Numbered from the stretch's first letter, positions 51,220 through 60,867 are shown. The stretch: DNA of 64,000 nt from Tychonema sp. LEGE 06208 (GCF_015207505.1 NZ_JADEWT010000007.1:36544-100543); one strand, 5' to 3'. Notes: generated by a model not told the origin, from the sequence alone. Made by a program: numbers and translations.

Positions 51220-52314
51220 CTAATCGTCTATTTGCCATCCATCTTTGGTATAATCTTCATCCAGAATCTTCTTCGGTCTCATCACCAGCACGACTCGTCC
51301 CAAAATCGACAACTGCGGGGATGTTTCAAACCATTGCAATTCTAAATTTCCCCCGTTGTCTGCGAGGAAATAACTGTCAGCATCCCACTGTCTTTGGGCG
51401 CGATCGGCAATAATCAAAACTTCTTCAACTTTACCTTGCAGCGGTACCGGCAATCGATCGCTCATTTCCAAAATCGCCACTGGATCTTCGGCTTTCAAAA
51501 TTACCTGCCATCCGGGAATCGCCACCCAAGCTCCGGCTCCGGCAAATTTTACCATTCGGAACGGCTCGATTTCCTCCGGTAAAGGCACTGCTATCAAATC
51601 TGACGCAGTAAGCGGCAATTTGCCGGCAACCGGGACAATCCGGGGCAGTTGTTCCTCTGAATCGACCCTGTAGGTGGGTAAGCGGGGCGCTTCCCGCCTC
51701 GGAACTACGGTAAAATCTACGAGCAATTGCTCGATTTGCCCCCTAGCTGTTTGGCTGCTAGCTAATTTTAAGCCGCGAGCAATTAAGCGCGATCGCTCTT
51801 GCAAATCGCTTTTCTGTCTCGCCAACTGCCAGCACTGGTAGGCTACAGCATCCCCTGGAGTGTCTGTGAACCCCTGCGGGAGACTCCCGAAGTGCGAAAA
51901 CTCCTTCATGGCTTTGGCAACTTGACGAGCATCGTCAACATCCAAATTGTGGGCTAGGATCAAAGCTGCTGCTCCGGCTCGCTCTGTCTGAGACAAAATC
52001 CGAAATTCGTATAAAATATCACTTCCTTTGCGTAGAAAGTGCGATCGAACTTCTTCCGAACCGCCAGCGTTGACCATGCTGGTGTAAACTTGGGCTGCGA
52101 CGCTGACTTGATTTTGCTGAATTGGCTCAAAACCAGTTGCTTCAAAAACCTTCTGAGAACTCCAGCCTGCTTGCTGTAAGGCGGTGCAGGCTTGTCCCCA
52201 CTCTACCCAAGTGCCTTCCTTGCGGCGGAGCGATCGAATTAACTTTTCGACATCCACAGCATTAGTGGAGGGTGCAGGTGCAGAAGGCGAGAAATCTTGA
52301 GGTGTATCAGTCAT
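51220..52314 (-). CDS. raf1: Rubisco accumulation factor 1 (Raf1)
   Basis: A dimeric assembly chaperone that binds the folded Rubisco large subunit before the small subunit joins. The 364 residues show the cyanobacterial Raf1 plan: an N-terminal helical domain (EKLIRSLRRKEGTWVEWGQA to about residue 195, with FSHFGSLPQGFTDTPGDAVA), a linker rich in Pro and Arg (VPRREAPRLPTYR), and the C-terminal beta-sandwich dimer domain (LIAVPLPEEIEPFRMVKFAG, ILGRVVLVMRPKKIL). No rbc genes are adjacent. Confidence 0.93.
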   Translation of the reverse strand: MTDTPQDFSPSAPAPSTNAVDVEKLIRSLRRKEGTWVEWGQACTALQQAGWSSQKVFEATGFEPIQQNQVSVAAQVYTSMVNAGGSEEVRSHFLRKGSDILYEFRILSQTERAGAAALILAHNLDVDDARQVAKAMKEFSHFGSLPQGFTDTPGDAVAYQCWQLARQKSDLQERSRLIARGLKLASSQTARGQIEQLLVDFTVVPRREAPRLPTYRVDSEEQLPRIVPVAGKLPLTASDLIAVPLPEEIEPFRMVKFAGAGAWVAIPGWQVILKAEDPVAILEMSDRLPVPLQGKVEEVLIIADRAQRQWDADSYFLADNGGNLELQWFETSPQLSILGRVVLVMRPKKILDEDYTKDGWQIDD

Positions 52315-52430
52315 AATTTAATCAAAAACCAGTGCTAATTTATCAGAAATTTGGGTAAAAACCCCGTCCTTTGAGGACAGCTTTACAATATCTTCAGGTT
52401 TGCTCACAAAGTAAGTGCTAGAATGTAAGC

Positions 52431-53603
52431 ATGACACAAAAAGCTTTCAAGTACCGCTTCTATCCGACTCCGGAGCAAGAAACCTTGCTTCGGAGAACCT
52501 TGGGCTGTACTCGATTGGTCTACAACCGCGCTCTCTGGGCCAGAACTGAGGCATGGTACGAACGGCAAGAGCGAGTTGGCTACACCGAAACCTCTAGTTT
52601 GTTGACTGCATGGAAAAAACAAGAGGATCTTGATTTCCTTAATGACGTTAGTAGCGTCCCCTTGCAACAGGGCTTGAGACACCTGCAATCTGCATTTTCT
52701 AACTTCTTTGCAGGACGGGCGAAATACCCCAACTTTAAGAAAAAGCGCAATGGCGGCAGTGCAGAATTTACCAAGTCTGCCTTCAAATGGCGAGACGGTC
52801 AACTGTTCTTGGCGAAAACCCTTGAAGCCTTGGCGATTCGGTGGAGTCGGGCTATCCCTCAAGGCGCAGAACCTTCTAGCGTCACGGTGAGACTATCGCC
52901 TGCTGGACGCTGGAGTGTTTCGCTGTTGGTGGATATCGAGATTGAACCATTGCCCCAGTCTCCTAATGAAGTCGGGATTGATTTGGGTATTACGAGTTTG
53001 ATGGCCCTGAGTACGGGTGAAAAAATTACCAATCCCTCATGTTTCAAGGCGAAACGCCACAAACTCTCAAAAGCTAAAAAAGCATTGAGTCGCAAGCAAA
53101 AAGACTCTAAAAATCGCCAAAAAGCGCGTTTGAAAGTCGCTAGAGTTTATGCGGAAATTAGCGATGCTAGACAAGATTTTCTTCACAAGTTGACAACTCG
53201 GTTGGTGAGAGAAAACCAAACCATCGCCGTAGAAGACTTGGCTGTGAAGAATCTGGTGAAAAATCACAAACTCGCCCTCTCCATCAGTGATGCAAGTTGG
53301 GGTGAGTTGGTAAGGCAACTTGAATACAAGTGTAAATGGTACGATCGCACTTTGATTAAGATCGATCGTTGGTTTCCCAGTTCTAAGCGGTGTGGGCATT
53401 GCGGTCACATCGTTGAAAGGCTGCCGTTGAATCTGAGGGAATGGGACTGCCCTAAATGCAGCACTCACCACGACCGAGATATCAACGCCGCCCAAAATAT
53501 ACTTGCCGCAGGGCTTGCGGTGAAAGTCTGTGGAGCGAACGTAAGACCGGATAGGCATAAGTCTGATGGCGGTTGCGATGAAGCAGAAAGGTCTAGAAAG
53601 TGA
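52431..53603 (+). CDS. tnpB: TnpB RNA-guided endonuclease
   Basis: A 390-residue TnpB, the ancestor-type relative of Cas12. The RuvC residues are D184 (VGIDLGIT), E269 (IAVEDLAVKNL) and D350 (HHDRDINAAQNI). The zinc finger has C321-x2-C324 and C340-x2-C343 (KRCGHCGH, WDCPKCS). The frame is complete and all catalytic residues are present, so it should be active. The family uses a right-end-derived omega RNA; here that RNA would overlap the 3' end of the gene and end at the 53614-53634 hairpin. Confidence 0.96.
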   Translation: MTQKAFKYRFYPTPEQETLLRRTLGCTRLVYNRALWARTEAWYERQERVGYTETSSLLTAWKKQEDLDFLNDVSSVPLQQGLRHLQSAFSNFFAGRAKYPNFKKKRNGGSAEFTKSAFKWRDGQLFLAKTLEALAIRWSRAIPQGAEPSSVTVRLSPAGRWSVSLLVDIEIEPLPQSPNEVGIDLGITSLMALSTGEKITNPSCFKAKRHKLSKAKKALSRKQKDSKNRQKARLKVARVYAEISDARQDFLHKLTTRLVRENQTIAVEDLAVKNLVKNHKLALSISDASWGELVRQLEYKCKWYDRTLIKIDRWFPSSKRCGHCGHIVERLPLNLREWDCPKCSTHHDRDINAAQNILAAGLAVKVCGANVRPDRHKSDGGCDEAERSRK

Positions 53604-53634
53604 TTTCTAGAATCCCCGTGCGTTCACGCCGGGG
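53592..53634 (+). ncRNA. Candidate 3' part of the TnpB guide (omega) RNA
   Basis: Two hairpins follow one another: TCTAGAAA-GTGA-TTTCTAGA (53592-53611), which contains the tnpB stop codon, and the right-end hairpin at 53614-53634. Position and structure fit an omega RNA scaffold, with the guide read from flanking DNA after the right end. This is inferred from the family. Confidence 0.5.
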
Positions 53635-53771
53635 CGGATGTCAAGTGTGATTCGATATCAGCAAGCATCGTGTCGCGGCAGAGCGATCGATTGATAGTAA
53701 GGGAAGTATGAGACTATTGTTACAGAATAGTTGCTCGCCTAAATTTACCAAGGGGAGTTTATCGTATTGTT

Positions 53772-54716
53772 ATGGATAATGCCATTCCAGAGCTCGATCA
53801 AATTAAACGCCAGCTCATGACCCTACACCGACCGAAAAAACCCAAAATGTTGGTAGTAGACGATGAACCAGACAATCTGGATTTACTCTACCGCACTTTC
53901 CGACGAGATTTTAACGTACTCAAAGCTGATAGCGGGATTCGCGCCTTGGAAGTCCTCGGTATTGAGGGCGAGGTCGCCGTCATCATTTCCGACCAGCGGA
54001 TGCCTGAAATGAAGGGAACAGAGTTTCTCAGCAAGACCGTACCACAGTTTCCGAATACCGTCAGAATTATCTTGACGGGTTTTACGGACATTGAAGACTT
54101 AGTGGATGCAATTAACTCTGGACAGGTTTACAAGTATATCACCAAGCCTTGGGACCCTAACGAATTGAAAATGGTGGTGCAAAAAGCTGCCGAGACTTAT
54201 GAAGTTCTCAAGCAGCGGACTGAGGAATTGCACCGCGCCCAAAATCAAATACAACTGTTAGCAACAATCATGCAGGCGGCTGTGGATTATCCGAATTTGG
54301 AACTGAGTTTAGAACCAATGGCTACTGCTGTTAGCGATAATTTTTTGGCGGATGTTTGCATCTTGCAAATGTTGGAAGAAAATGTTTTAATGCCAGTCCA
54401 AGGCACTCACACCAGCGGACAAACTGTGGAAAATTGGCTGGCTGATGACCCTCTGGTTGGAGAGGCAATTTCCTCTCAAACTATTCAGGGTGCTGTAAAT
54501 ATTGCCAGCGACGCAGCCCTAGCTAGTCTGCCGCACTATCAAAAATCTGGCGTTCAAGCTCACTTGATCGTGCCGGTGATTCACAAAGGTCGATCGCTCG
54601 CCCTGATGTCCCTCCAGTGGAAGCAACCTTGTTCCCTGCGCCCCGACGAACTCACAACAGTTCACCTCGCCGCTCAAGAAGTTGCTTTGGTACTGACGAG
54701 TTTTCAAGGTGGTTAG
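53772..54716 (+). CDS. Receiver-GAF response regulator
   Basis: A 314-residue protein with a receiver domain (about 25-145; acidic pair VVDDEPD, phospho-acceptor D74 in IISDQRMPEM, switch threonine in IILTGFTD, lysine in YITKPWDPNE) of the RpfG-like type. A coiled coil (about 145-170) and a GAF domain (about 170-312) follow. There is no DNA-binding, kinase or nucleotide-cyclase domain, so output is probably through partner proteins. Its stop is followed at once by the GGTTATT array. Confidence 0.87.
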   Translation: MDNAIPELDQIKRQLMTLHRPKKPKMLVVDDEPDNLDLLYRTFRRDFNVLKADSGIRALEVLGIEGEVAVIISDQRMPEMKGTEFLSKTVPQFPNTVRIILTGFTDIEDLVDAINSGQVYKYITKPWDPNELKMVVQKAAETYEVLKQRTEELHRAQNQIQLLATIMQAAVDYPNLELSLEPMATAVSDNFLADVCILQMLEENVLMPVQGTHTSGQTVENWLADDPLVGEAISSQTIQGAVNIASDAALASLPHYQKSGVQAHLIVPVIHKGRSLALMSLQWKQPCSLRPDELTTVHLAAQEVALVLTSFQGG

Positions 54717-54717
54717 T

Positions 54718-55252
54718 CATTAGTTATTGGTTATTGGTTATTGGTTATTGGTTATTGGTTATTGGTTATTGGTTATTGGTTATTGGTTATTAGTCATCGG
54801 TCATTGGTCATCGGTCATTGGTTAGTTGCTACCAATTCCCCATTTCCAATCCCTCCGCTTCGCTCCGCCCAATTCCCCATTCCCCATTCCCCATTTCCAA
54901 TTCCTCATTTCCAATCCCTCCGCTTCGCTCCGCCCAATCCCTCCGCTTCGCTCCGCCCAATCCCTCCGCTTCGCGCTCGCCCAATTCCCCATTCCCAATC
55001 CCTCCGCTTCGCGCTCGCCCAATCCCTCCGCTTCGCTCCGCCCAATCCCTCCGCTTCGCGCTCGCCCAATTCCCCATTCCCAATCCCTCCGCTTCGCTCC
55101 GCCCAATTCCCCATTCCCCATTCCCAATAACAAATAACAAATGACTAATAACAAATGACTAATAACAAATAACAAACAACAAATAACAAACAACAAATAA
55201 CCAATAACCAATAACAAACAACAAATAACCAATAACCAATAACCAATAACCA
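54718..55252. repeat. Compound array with mirrored ends
   Basis: Ten or so GGTTATT units (54722-54790) are followed by CCCTCCGCTTCGC units with CCAATTCCCCATT spacers (54840-55110), then AATAACA/AATGACT and AATAACC units up to the menG start codon. The GGTTATT and AATAACC ends are reverse complements, so the whole gap is a large inverted array. Long frames on both strands (up to 143 residues) are repeat artefacts. Confidence 0.97.
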
Positions 55253-55954
55253 ATGACTAATAACGCCGAACAAATTAAAAATATCTTTAACCGAATTGCA
55301 CCAGTTTACAACCAAATGAACGACTGGTTGAGCTTGGGGCAGCACCGGATTTGGAAGCAAATGGCCGTGAATTGGAGCAGTGCGGGCCCGGGAAATACTT
55401 GTTTGGACTTGTGCTGCGGTAGCGGGGATTTAGCTTTGCTGCTGGCCAAACAAGCAGGGCCTACCGGCTGTGTATTTGGAGTAGATTTTTCCGCCGAACA
55501 ATTGGCTGTTGCTGCTTTGCGCGATCGACCTTTGCTTACCCAGACAAGTCCCATAACCTGGATAGAAGCTGACGCCCTAGACTTGCCTTTTACCGACAAT
55601 TACTTTGACTGCGCCACAATGGGTTACGGCTTGCGTAACGTGACGGACATCCCCCGCAGCCTTCAAGAATTGCACCGCGTACTAAAACCGGGCGCAAAAG
55701 CCGCCATTCTTGACCTCCACCGCCCCAGTAATTCCCTCATGCGGAGCTTTCAGCAGTTTTATCTCGACAGTCTCGTGGTGCCAATTGCTCAGCAATTTGG
55801 GATGACTCAAGAATATGCCTACATTAATCCTAGTTTAGAAAAATTCCCGATCGGTCAGCAGCAAGTCGCGATCGCCCGCGAAGCCGGATTTGCCCGAGCC
55901 ACCCACTATCCCATTGCTGGAGCTATGATGGGAGTATTGGTATTAGTCAGTTGA
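55253..55954 (+). CDS. menG: Demethylphylloquinone/2-phytyl-naphthoquinone methyltransferase
   Basis: A UbiE/MenG-type methyltransferase for the last step of phylloquinone synthesis (in cyanobacteria the photosystem I quinone). The 233 residues carry IFNRIAPVYNQMNDWLSLGQ, the SAM motif LDLCCGSGDLALLLA, the acidic D of FGVDFSAEQL, and GYGLRNVTD followed by HRVLKPGAKAAILDLHRP. The ATG at 55253 is itself part of an AATGACTAAT repeat unit, and the stop TGA falls at the start of the next array. Confidence 0.93.
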   Translation: MTNNAEQIKNIFNRIAPVYNQMNDWLSLGQHRIWKQMAVNWSSAGPGNTCLDLCCGSGDLALLLAKQAGPTGCVFGVDFSAEQLAVAALRDRPLLTQTSPITWIEADALDLPFTDNYFDCATMGYGLRNVTDIPRSLQELHRVLKPGAKAAILDLHRPSNSLMRSFQQFYLDSLVVPIAQQFGMTQEYAYINPSLEKFPIGQQQVAIAREAGFARATHYPIAGAMMGVLVLVS

Positions 55955-56092
55955 CTGTTGACTGTTAACTGTTGACTGTTAACTGTTGACTGTTAACTAA
56001 TGACTAATGACTACTGACTACCGACTACCGACTACCGACTACCGACTACTGACTGCTGACTACTGACTACTGACTAATTCCCAATTCCCAAT
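55951..56092. repeat. GTTGACT/GTTAACT and TACTGAC/TACCGAC arrays
   Basis: Heptamer arrays fill the gap between menG and the DUF445 gene, beginning within the menG stop codon. Confidence 0.95.
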
Positions 56093-56097
56093 TATTG

Positions 56098-57330
56098 ATG
56101 AACCAGTCTGACATTTGGCTGTTGTTTGCTCCGCCTGTAGTGGGAGGCATTATTGGCTATTTTACTAACGACATAGCCATCAAAATGCTGTTTCGCCCCT
56201 ATCGAGCTATTTATATCAAAGGGCGGCAGTTGCCTTTCACTCCCGGCTTGATCCCGCGCAACCAAGAACGCTTGGCCAAGCGAATTTCTGACACAATTAT
56301 GGGTTCGCTGCTGACACCACAAGAATTGCAAAATTTGGCGCGCCGCCTTTTGCAAACTGAGCGGATGCAGTCGATAATTCTCTGGCTGCTGCAGTTGGCG
56401 CTGGATCAGGTAAAAGCAGACGCAGAACAAAAAACATCTAAAATTCTCGCTAACATTCTGCGAGATTTGCTGGGAGAATCTGTGCCGCGAATTCTCAAAG
56501 TTTTGGCGCGCCGGGAAGATTTTTTAGAAGCTCAGCTAAATCAAATTTTTGACCAAGTTTTGCTAGAAATTCAGCTAACAGAAGCTCAGGCGGCTCAGTT
56601 GGCTGATTGGCTATTGCAGGTAGTAATACCGCCGGAAGTGCTGCGGCAGGCTTTAATTGACTTTTTGACCGATCGCAATATTTCGATTATCGATGAAGGG
56701 TTTCGAGAAAAAACCAGCGGCACTTATTGGGTTGTCGCCAATTTGTTTGGTTTGCGGAACACTTTAACTCGGCTGCGGACTTTTTGTCTCGACGACAGAG
56801 AAGCAACAAATAAGCGGTTAGCAGAGTTAACAGTTTCTTTAGGAATTCGCGGGCGACTTCAGGAATGGCTGCAAAATTTGTCAATGCAAAACTTACCGGT
56901 TTCCACTGTAAGACAGTTGCGAAAAACAATGCGCGACAGCGTTCGCACCTACGTTCAACAGCGGGGTACAGAGGTACTTGATGGGTTGAGCAAATCTATT
57001 GACTGGGAAAATATTTCGCGGTTGATTCTGAATCGATTGCAAACTTCAGCGGTAATGAGCGCTTCCCTAGAAATTGTCAGCAAAGAACTAGCTTTGGTTT
57101 TAGATCGTTATTTAGAGCGGGATTTAGAAAAAATTGTAGCTCAGGCTATCCCGATTTTAAATATCGACCAGGTGATTGTCGATCGAGTAAAAGGCACTTC
57201 TCCCGAAGAATTAGAGCTAGCAATTCAGGGAATTGTCAAAAGTGAGTTGCAGGGAATTGTAAATTTAGGAGGCATTTTAGGTGTTTTTGTCGGCTGTTTG
57301 CAGACAGTCATACTTTTGCTGCAGCGATGA
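56098..57330 (+). CDS. DUF445 family membrane protein
   Basis: A 410-residue protein of the DUF445 family, in cyanobacteria a large helical protein with membrane segments at both ends ([20 protein letters not shown] at the start; [20 protein letters not shown] at the end). The conserved block is [20 protein letters not shown], then [17 protein letters not shown]. The middle is amphipathic helix, likely periplasmic. Function unknown. ATG 56098 is preferred over the TTG one codon earlier. Confidence 0.85.
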   Translation: MNQSDIWLLFAPPVVGGIIGYFTNDIAIKMLFRPYRAIYIKGRQLPFTPGLIPRNQERLAKRISDTIMGSLLTPQELQNLARRLLQTERMQSIILWLLQLALDQVKADAEQKTSKILANILRDLLGESVPRILKVLARREDFLEAQLNQIFDQVLLEIQLTEAQAAQLADWLLQVVIPPEVLRQALIDFLTDRNISIIDEGFREKTSGTYWVVANLFGLRNTLTRLRTFCLDDREATNKRLAELTVSLGIRGRLQEWLQNLSMQNLPVSTVRQLRKTMRDSVRTYVQQRGTEVLDGLSKSIDWENISRLILNRLQTSAVMSASLEIVSKELALVLDRYLERDLEKIVAQAIPILNIDQVIVDRVKGTSPEELELAIQGIVKSELQGIVNLGGILGVFVGCLQTVILLLQR

Positions 57331-57532
57331 TTGATCTTGGCAGTGGTGAGATATTTAGTTGTAATATGATATCGAGCGCAGAATTTCCACGCACAGTAGA
57401 CTTGCATTAAATTCCTAGGCTTTCCTCAGCATCAAATTATCTGCGTTTGTCTGTGTTGCATCTGCCTTTCGCCTGCGGTTGCTCGATCGGTTATTTTTGA
57501 CCCAATCCCTAATTTACTTATTTCCTAAATCT

Positions 57533-57841
57533 ATGCCACTTCCCAATTCGGACGATCGCCCCTACACCCCAAAAAACCCCCGCAACCTCAACCGCCAACA
57601 ATACGAGCGTTTAACCGCAGAAATAGCCGCTCCCTACCGGCCTCTGCGGCAGTTGGTCTACGTAGCTTGTGGCGCTTCGGGCTTTATCGGCGGTCTGGTT
57701 TTCCTCGCTCAAATTGCCTCTGGCCGGGAAATAGGCTCTGCTTTGCCAAATTTTGCCCTCCAAGTCGGAGTCGTCGCTCTGATGGTGTTTTTGTTTCGCC
57801 TGGAGCAGCGCGCCGAAGCCCGATCGCCCAAGTCGAAGTAA
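57533..57841 (+). CDS. DUF3493 membrane protein
   Basis: A 102-residue protein of the DUF3493 family, found in cyanobacteria and plastids; plant relatives include low-PSII-accumulation proteins, so a role in photosystem II assembly or repair is possible. Family features are RQQYERLTAEIAAPYRPLRQ followed by membrane segments near 43-62 (VYVACGASGFIGGLVFLAQI) and 72-88. The ATG at 57533 was chosen because MPLPNSDDRPYTPKNPRN looks like the real start. Confidence 0.82.
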   Translation: MPLPNSDDRPYTPKNPRNLNRQQYERLTAEIAAPYRPLRQLVYVACGASGFIGGLVFLAQIASGREIGSALPNFALQVGVVALMVFLFRLEQRAEARSPKSK

Positions 57842-57956
57842 CAAAAATTTACCAATCGACACAAAAATATATTTGAGGCAAGGAAAAGTTAGAAAAATAA
57901 AGAAATTATTACGAAATCCTGGTTTGCGATCGATCCCTGTCACGATTAAAGAGTGG

Positions 57957-58046
57957 GTTCAATTGGGGTCAGCAAATTTAAAGACCCTAATCATAAGCCG
58001 CTTTTACTTCGTTCAATTGGGGTCAGCTTTGATAAAGACCCTAAAT
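57957..58046. repeat. Two tandem stem-loop units, 54-bp period
   Basis: Each unit starts GTTCAATTGGGGTCAGC and ends AAAGACCCTAA, with GGGTC pairing GACCC around a 12-base loop that differs between the units (57957-57990 and 58011-58045). The remainder of 57842-58314 shows nothing else. Confidence 0.8.
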
Positions 58047-58314
58047 ATATAAAACAAATTTCAGCCCAGCGCCAGCCTTCATTGATAGAAGAGCTGGCGT
58101 TTGGTATTTGGGGCAGTAGGGCCCGCGCAAAGCCAAGCACAGTTCCCAAAAAATAATGCCACAGCAGGAAAGCTGCAAATCCTGCTTATCGTCAGTCATC
58201 CCCAATCCCCAATCCCCAAATCTAAAACTTGTTCGCTCGCGAAGTCGAAGAATCTAAAATCTAATCAGATGTGTGTCAAAGTCTAATTAGAAAAAGTTGT
58301 TGGGAGATTTTACT

Positions 58315-58890
58315 ATGAGCAGGTCATTTTGCAAAGTGCGGTGGACGCTATTTTTAGCTGCCGGTGCGGGAATTGTATTTTACAGCAGTGCGGCGGTGGC
58401 GGCGGAAAAGGTAGTGCTCAAATACAGTGCGATCCGAATGACTTTACCAGTCAGCGAATTAGAAGTTTTTGCAGGAACTGGGAAAATGTCGCCCGGGTTA
58501 GAAATGCTGTTGTCCCAGGCAAAACAAGACCCGGAAGCGGTTCGCAGAAATCTGACGAGACCGGTCAAAGTCAATCAAAGGTTTTTGGATGGGACCCTTA
58601 ACAGTAAGGTTGGGGAAATTATTCTCGATGAAGTGGGTCAGGTAATTCGCACTCCTTCTGGGAATGCAAATCGAGAAGCTTTGAGATCGGCTTTGGTGCT
58701 GTCTGCAACTAATGATAACGAGATTACGCTGCTGGAAGCGATGAGGAATTATCCGGCTGCTGAAGTTTATGTTGAGGGCGATCGTTTAGTTGAAGCTTAC
58801 GGCAAACTTGTGGCTTTGTCAGAACAATTGGGCGGCGTTTCGGAACGGCTGCAAGACATTTTGAATAAGATTCGTCTGCCTAGATTGTAG
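58315..58890 (+). CDS. DUF1400 secreted protein
   Basis: A 191-residue protein with a signal peptide (about 1-28, RWTLFLAAGAGIVFYSSAAV, cleavage near AVAAEK) and a DUF1400 domain (about 35-170), a module often fused to alpha/beta hydrolases in cyanobacteria but here alone. Conserved parts are RMTLPVSELEVFAGTG and RFLDGTLNSKVGEIILDEVG. The hydrolase catalytic part is absent, so enzyme activity is not expected. The ATG has a GGGAG ribosome site. Confidence 0.82.
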   Translation: MSRSFCKVRWTLFLAAGAGIVFYSSAAVAAEKVVLKYSAIRMTLPVSELEVFAGTGKMSPGLEMLLSQAKQDPEAVRRNLTRPVKVNQRFLDGTLNSKVGEIILDEVGQVIRTPSGNANREALRSALVLSATNDNEITLLEAMRNYPAAEVYVEGDRLVEAYGKLVALSEQLGGVSERLQDILNKIRLPRL

Positions 58891-59507
58891 GGGATTATGT
58901 CAAGGATCGTTGATTTGTGCGATCGCACAATTTTTCGGAACCTGCATAAATTACACCAGAATCACATTTTATTTTTGCAAAATTTCCTGATTTTAACACC
59001 AGTCTAAAACAAGAATGCAGCGGTAGACAAGCTCCCAACCCAACGGGAATCAGTTAGTCCCAAATCTCCTATCGAAAAGCAGCAAATCTCACATCGTATA
59101 ATCTCGCTCTGAAATCTATCCCTGGATAGATGTTATACAGTTAATAAAAAGTTGACAATGATGTTTATTTTTGGGCTGTTTTGAGCAAAAAATGCGGCTG
59201 AGAGCTTCTGTATCTTCCATAAATAGAAATACGATCTGCTGGACATTACAGATTATGTATTTTAAGATATGGAAATGCTGTCAGAATCAGGCGCTTGCAA
59301 AAAAAAATGACCAGTCATTAGTAAGCTAGTGGTATCACAGATAACATTACGCAACGCATTGCCCAAAACTTTTGACAAAAAAAAGTTAAAAACGGAAAGG
59401 GTGAGAGACTGGATTAATTAACAGCACCTCACATCCAAATAAAATCGTAATTTCAGGGTAGTACACCTTCATTCCATCGACTCTATATACTCGCTAAAAC
59501 TAGCAAC
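58891..59507. other. Intergenic region, no gene seen
   Basis: About 617 A/T-rich bases with no repeat array. A TTGACA box lies at about 59151 but I found no good -10 at 17 bases. A long 5' leader for the DegT gene is possible. Confidence 0.5.
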
Positions 59508-60716
59508 ATGAAAAACAATCCTATTCGTCCAAAAGACCGTTTCTTGGTTTTCGGCGCTCCCTCGATCGAAGATGCTGAAATTCAAGAAGTGGTGGCAACC
59601 ATGAAAACAGGTTGGTTGGGTACCGGCCCGAAAGTCAGGAAGTTTCAAGACGAATTCAATGCTTACAAGGGTTCCCAGTACGCGGTTGCGGTTAATTCCT
59701 GTACGGCGGGACTGCACTTGAGCGTCCTCGCTGCTGGCTTGAAACCAGGGGATGAAGTGATTACTACTCCGATGACTTTTTGCGCTACAGTTAATGCGAT
59801 TATTCACGCCGGAGCAACACCGATACTGGCGGATGTAGATCCGGTGACAATGAATATTGACCCGGCTCGAGTCGAAGCTAAAATAACTCCCAAAACTAAG
59901 GCGATTTTACCAGTTCACTTCGCCGGTCGTCCCTGCGATATGGATGCGCTTTGTTCCATTGCTAGCCGTCACAATTTGAAGTTGATTGAAGACTGCGCTC
60001 ACGCGATCGAAACACAGTACAAGGGACGGAAAGCAGGCACTTTTGGCGACTTCGGATGTTTCAGCTTTTATGTCACCAAAAACATCACGACGGGCGAAGG
60101 AGGAATGATTCTGGCTCGCGCTCAAGCAGACTCTGACAGGCTCAACATTTTAGCGCTGCACGGTATGAGCAAAGATGCTTGGAAGCGCTTCAGCGACTCG
60201 GGTTACAAGCACTACGAAGTGGTGGAAGTCGGCTTTAAATACAATATGATGGATCTGCAAGCTGCGATCGGCATTCATCAATTAAAACGAGTCACCCCTT
60301 ATTGGCAGCGGCGGGAGCAGATTTGGCAGCGCTACAATGAAGCATTTGCGGATTTGCCGATTACTGTACCGGCGAACCCAGAACCGGATACGATTCACGC
60401 TTATCACCTGTACACAATTCTGGTAGATGAAGCGAAAACAGGAATCAGCCGCGACGAGTTTCTCAACGCTATTAATGCTGAAAATATTGGTGTCGGCGTA
60501 CATTACATGAGTATGCCGGAACATCCTGTCTATCAAAAAATGTTTGGATGGCAGACAGCAGACTATCCGAATGCTAGCTACATTGGGCGGCATACAGTTA
60601 GCTTGCCGATTTCAGCTAAATTAACAGATGCAGATGTGGAAGATGTAATTGCTGGTGTTAAAAAATGTTTGGCCCTTGGCAAAGCTAAAAATCCTGTTTT
60701 AGCAACTGTCGCCTAA
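59508..60716 (+). CDS. DegT/DnrJ/EryC1/StrS aminotransferase
   Basis: A 402-residue PLP-dependent sugar aminotransferase (or dehydratase) acting on nucleotide-linked keto-sugars for surface polysaccharide. The PLP lysine is K191 in FYVTKNITTGEGG. Other family parts are VNSCTAGLHLSVLAAGLKPG, TTPMTFCATVNAI, IEDCAHAIETQYKGRKAGTF and KYNMMDLQAAIGIHQL. It is not in an operon with other sugar genes; a glycosyltransferase follows 500 bases later on the same strand. Confidence 0.9.
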   Translation: MKNNPIRPKDRFLVFGAPSIEDAEIQEVVATMKTGWLGTGPKVRKFQDEFNAYKGSQYAVAVNSCTAGLHLSVLAAGLKPGDEVITTPMTFCATVNAIIHAGATPILADVDPVTMNIDPARVEAKITPKTKAILPVHFAGRPCDMDALCSIASRHNLKLIEDCAHAIETQYKGRKAGTFGDFGCFSFYVTKNITTGEGGMILARAQADSDRLNILALHGMSKDAWKRFSDSGYKHYEVVEVGFKYNMMDLQAAIGIHQLKRVTPYWQRREQIWQRYNEAFADLPITVPANPEPDTIHAYHLYTILVDEAKTGISRDEFLNAINAENIGVGVHYMSMPEHPVYQKMFGWQTADYPNASYIGRHTVSLPISAKLTDADVEDVIAGVKKCLALGKAKNPVLATVA

Positions 60717-60867
60717 AGTCCTGAGATAGGATGATTCCTTCTCTCCTTAAGAATTAAACATCCTACTCCTGACTCTTGACTCCCGCTCTCAAATCAGGCT
60801 GCATTTACATGATTAGCTTTCTTTGTAATTCGTAATTGGTCTGTAAACCTACCGAAAAAACAGAATA

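Larger units (their letters stand above)
52361..53645 (+). mobile_element. Solo TnpB element (IS1341-like, IS200/IS605 family)
   Basis: A left-end hairpin GTCCT-TTG-AGGAC (52366-52378) lies 53 bases before tnpB. A right-end hairpin (53614-53634) has stem CCCCG-T-GCG, loop TTCA, then CGC-CGGGG. No TnpA gene is present, so the element would move only with transposase supplied in trans. Exact ends are not certain. Confidence 0.75.

Noticed and set aside
54822..55253. Open frames of 103-143 residues on both strands
   Set aside because: They are translations of the CCCTCCGCTTCGC and heptamer arrays; all frames give periodic low-complexity peptides.
57957..58046. Possible mini CRISPR array (two 36-base repeats starting GTTCAATT)
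   Set aside because: Only two units, the apparent spacer would be about 18 bases, the inner part of the repeats differs, and there are no cas genes.
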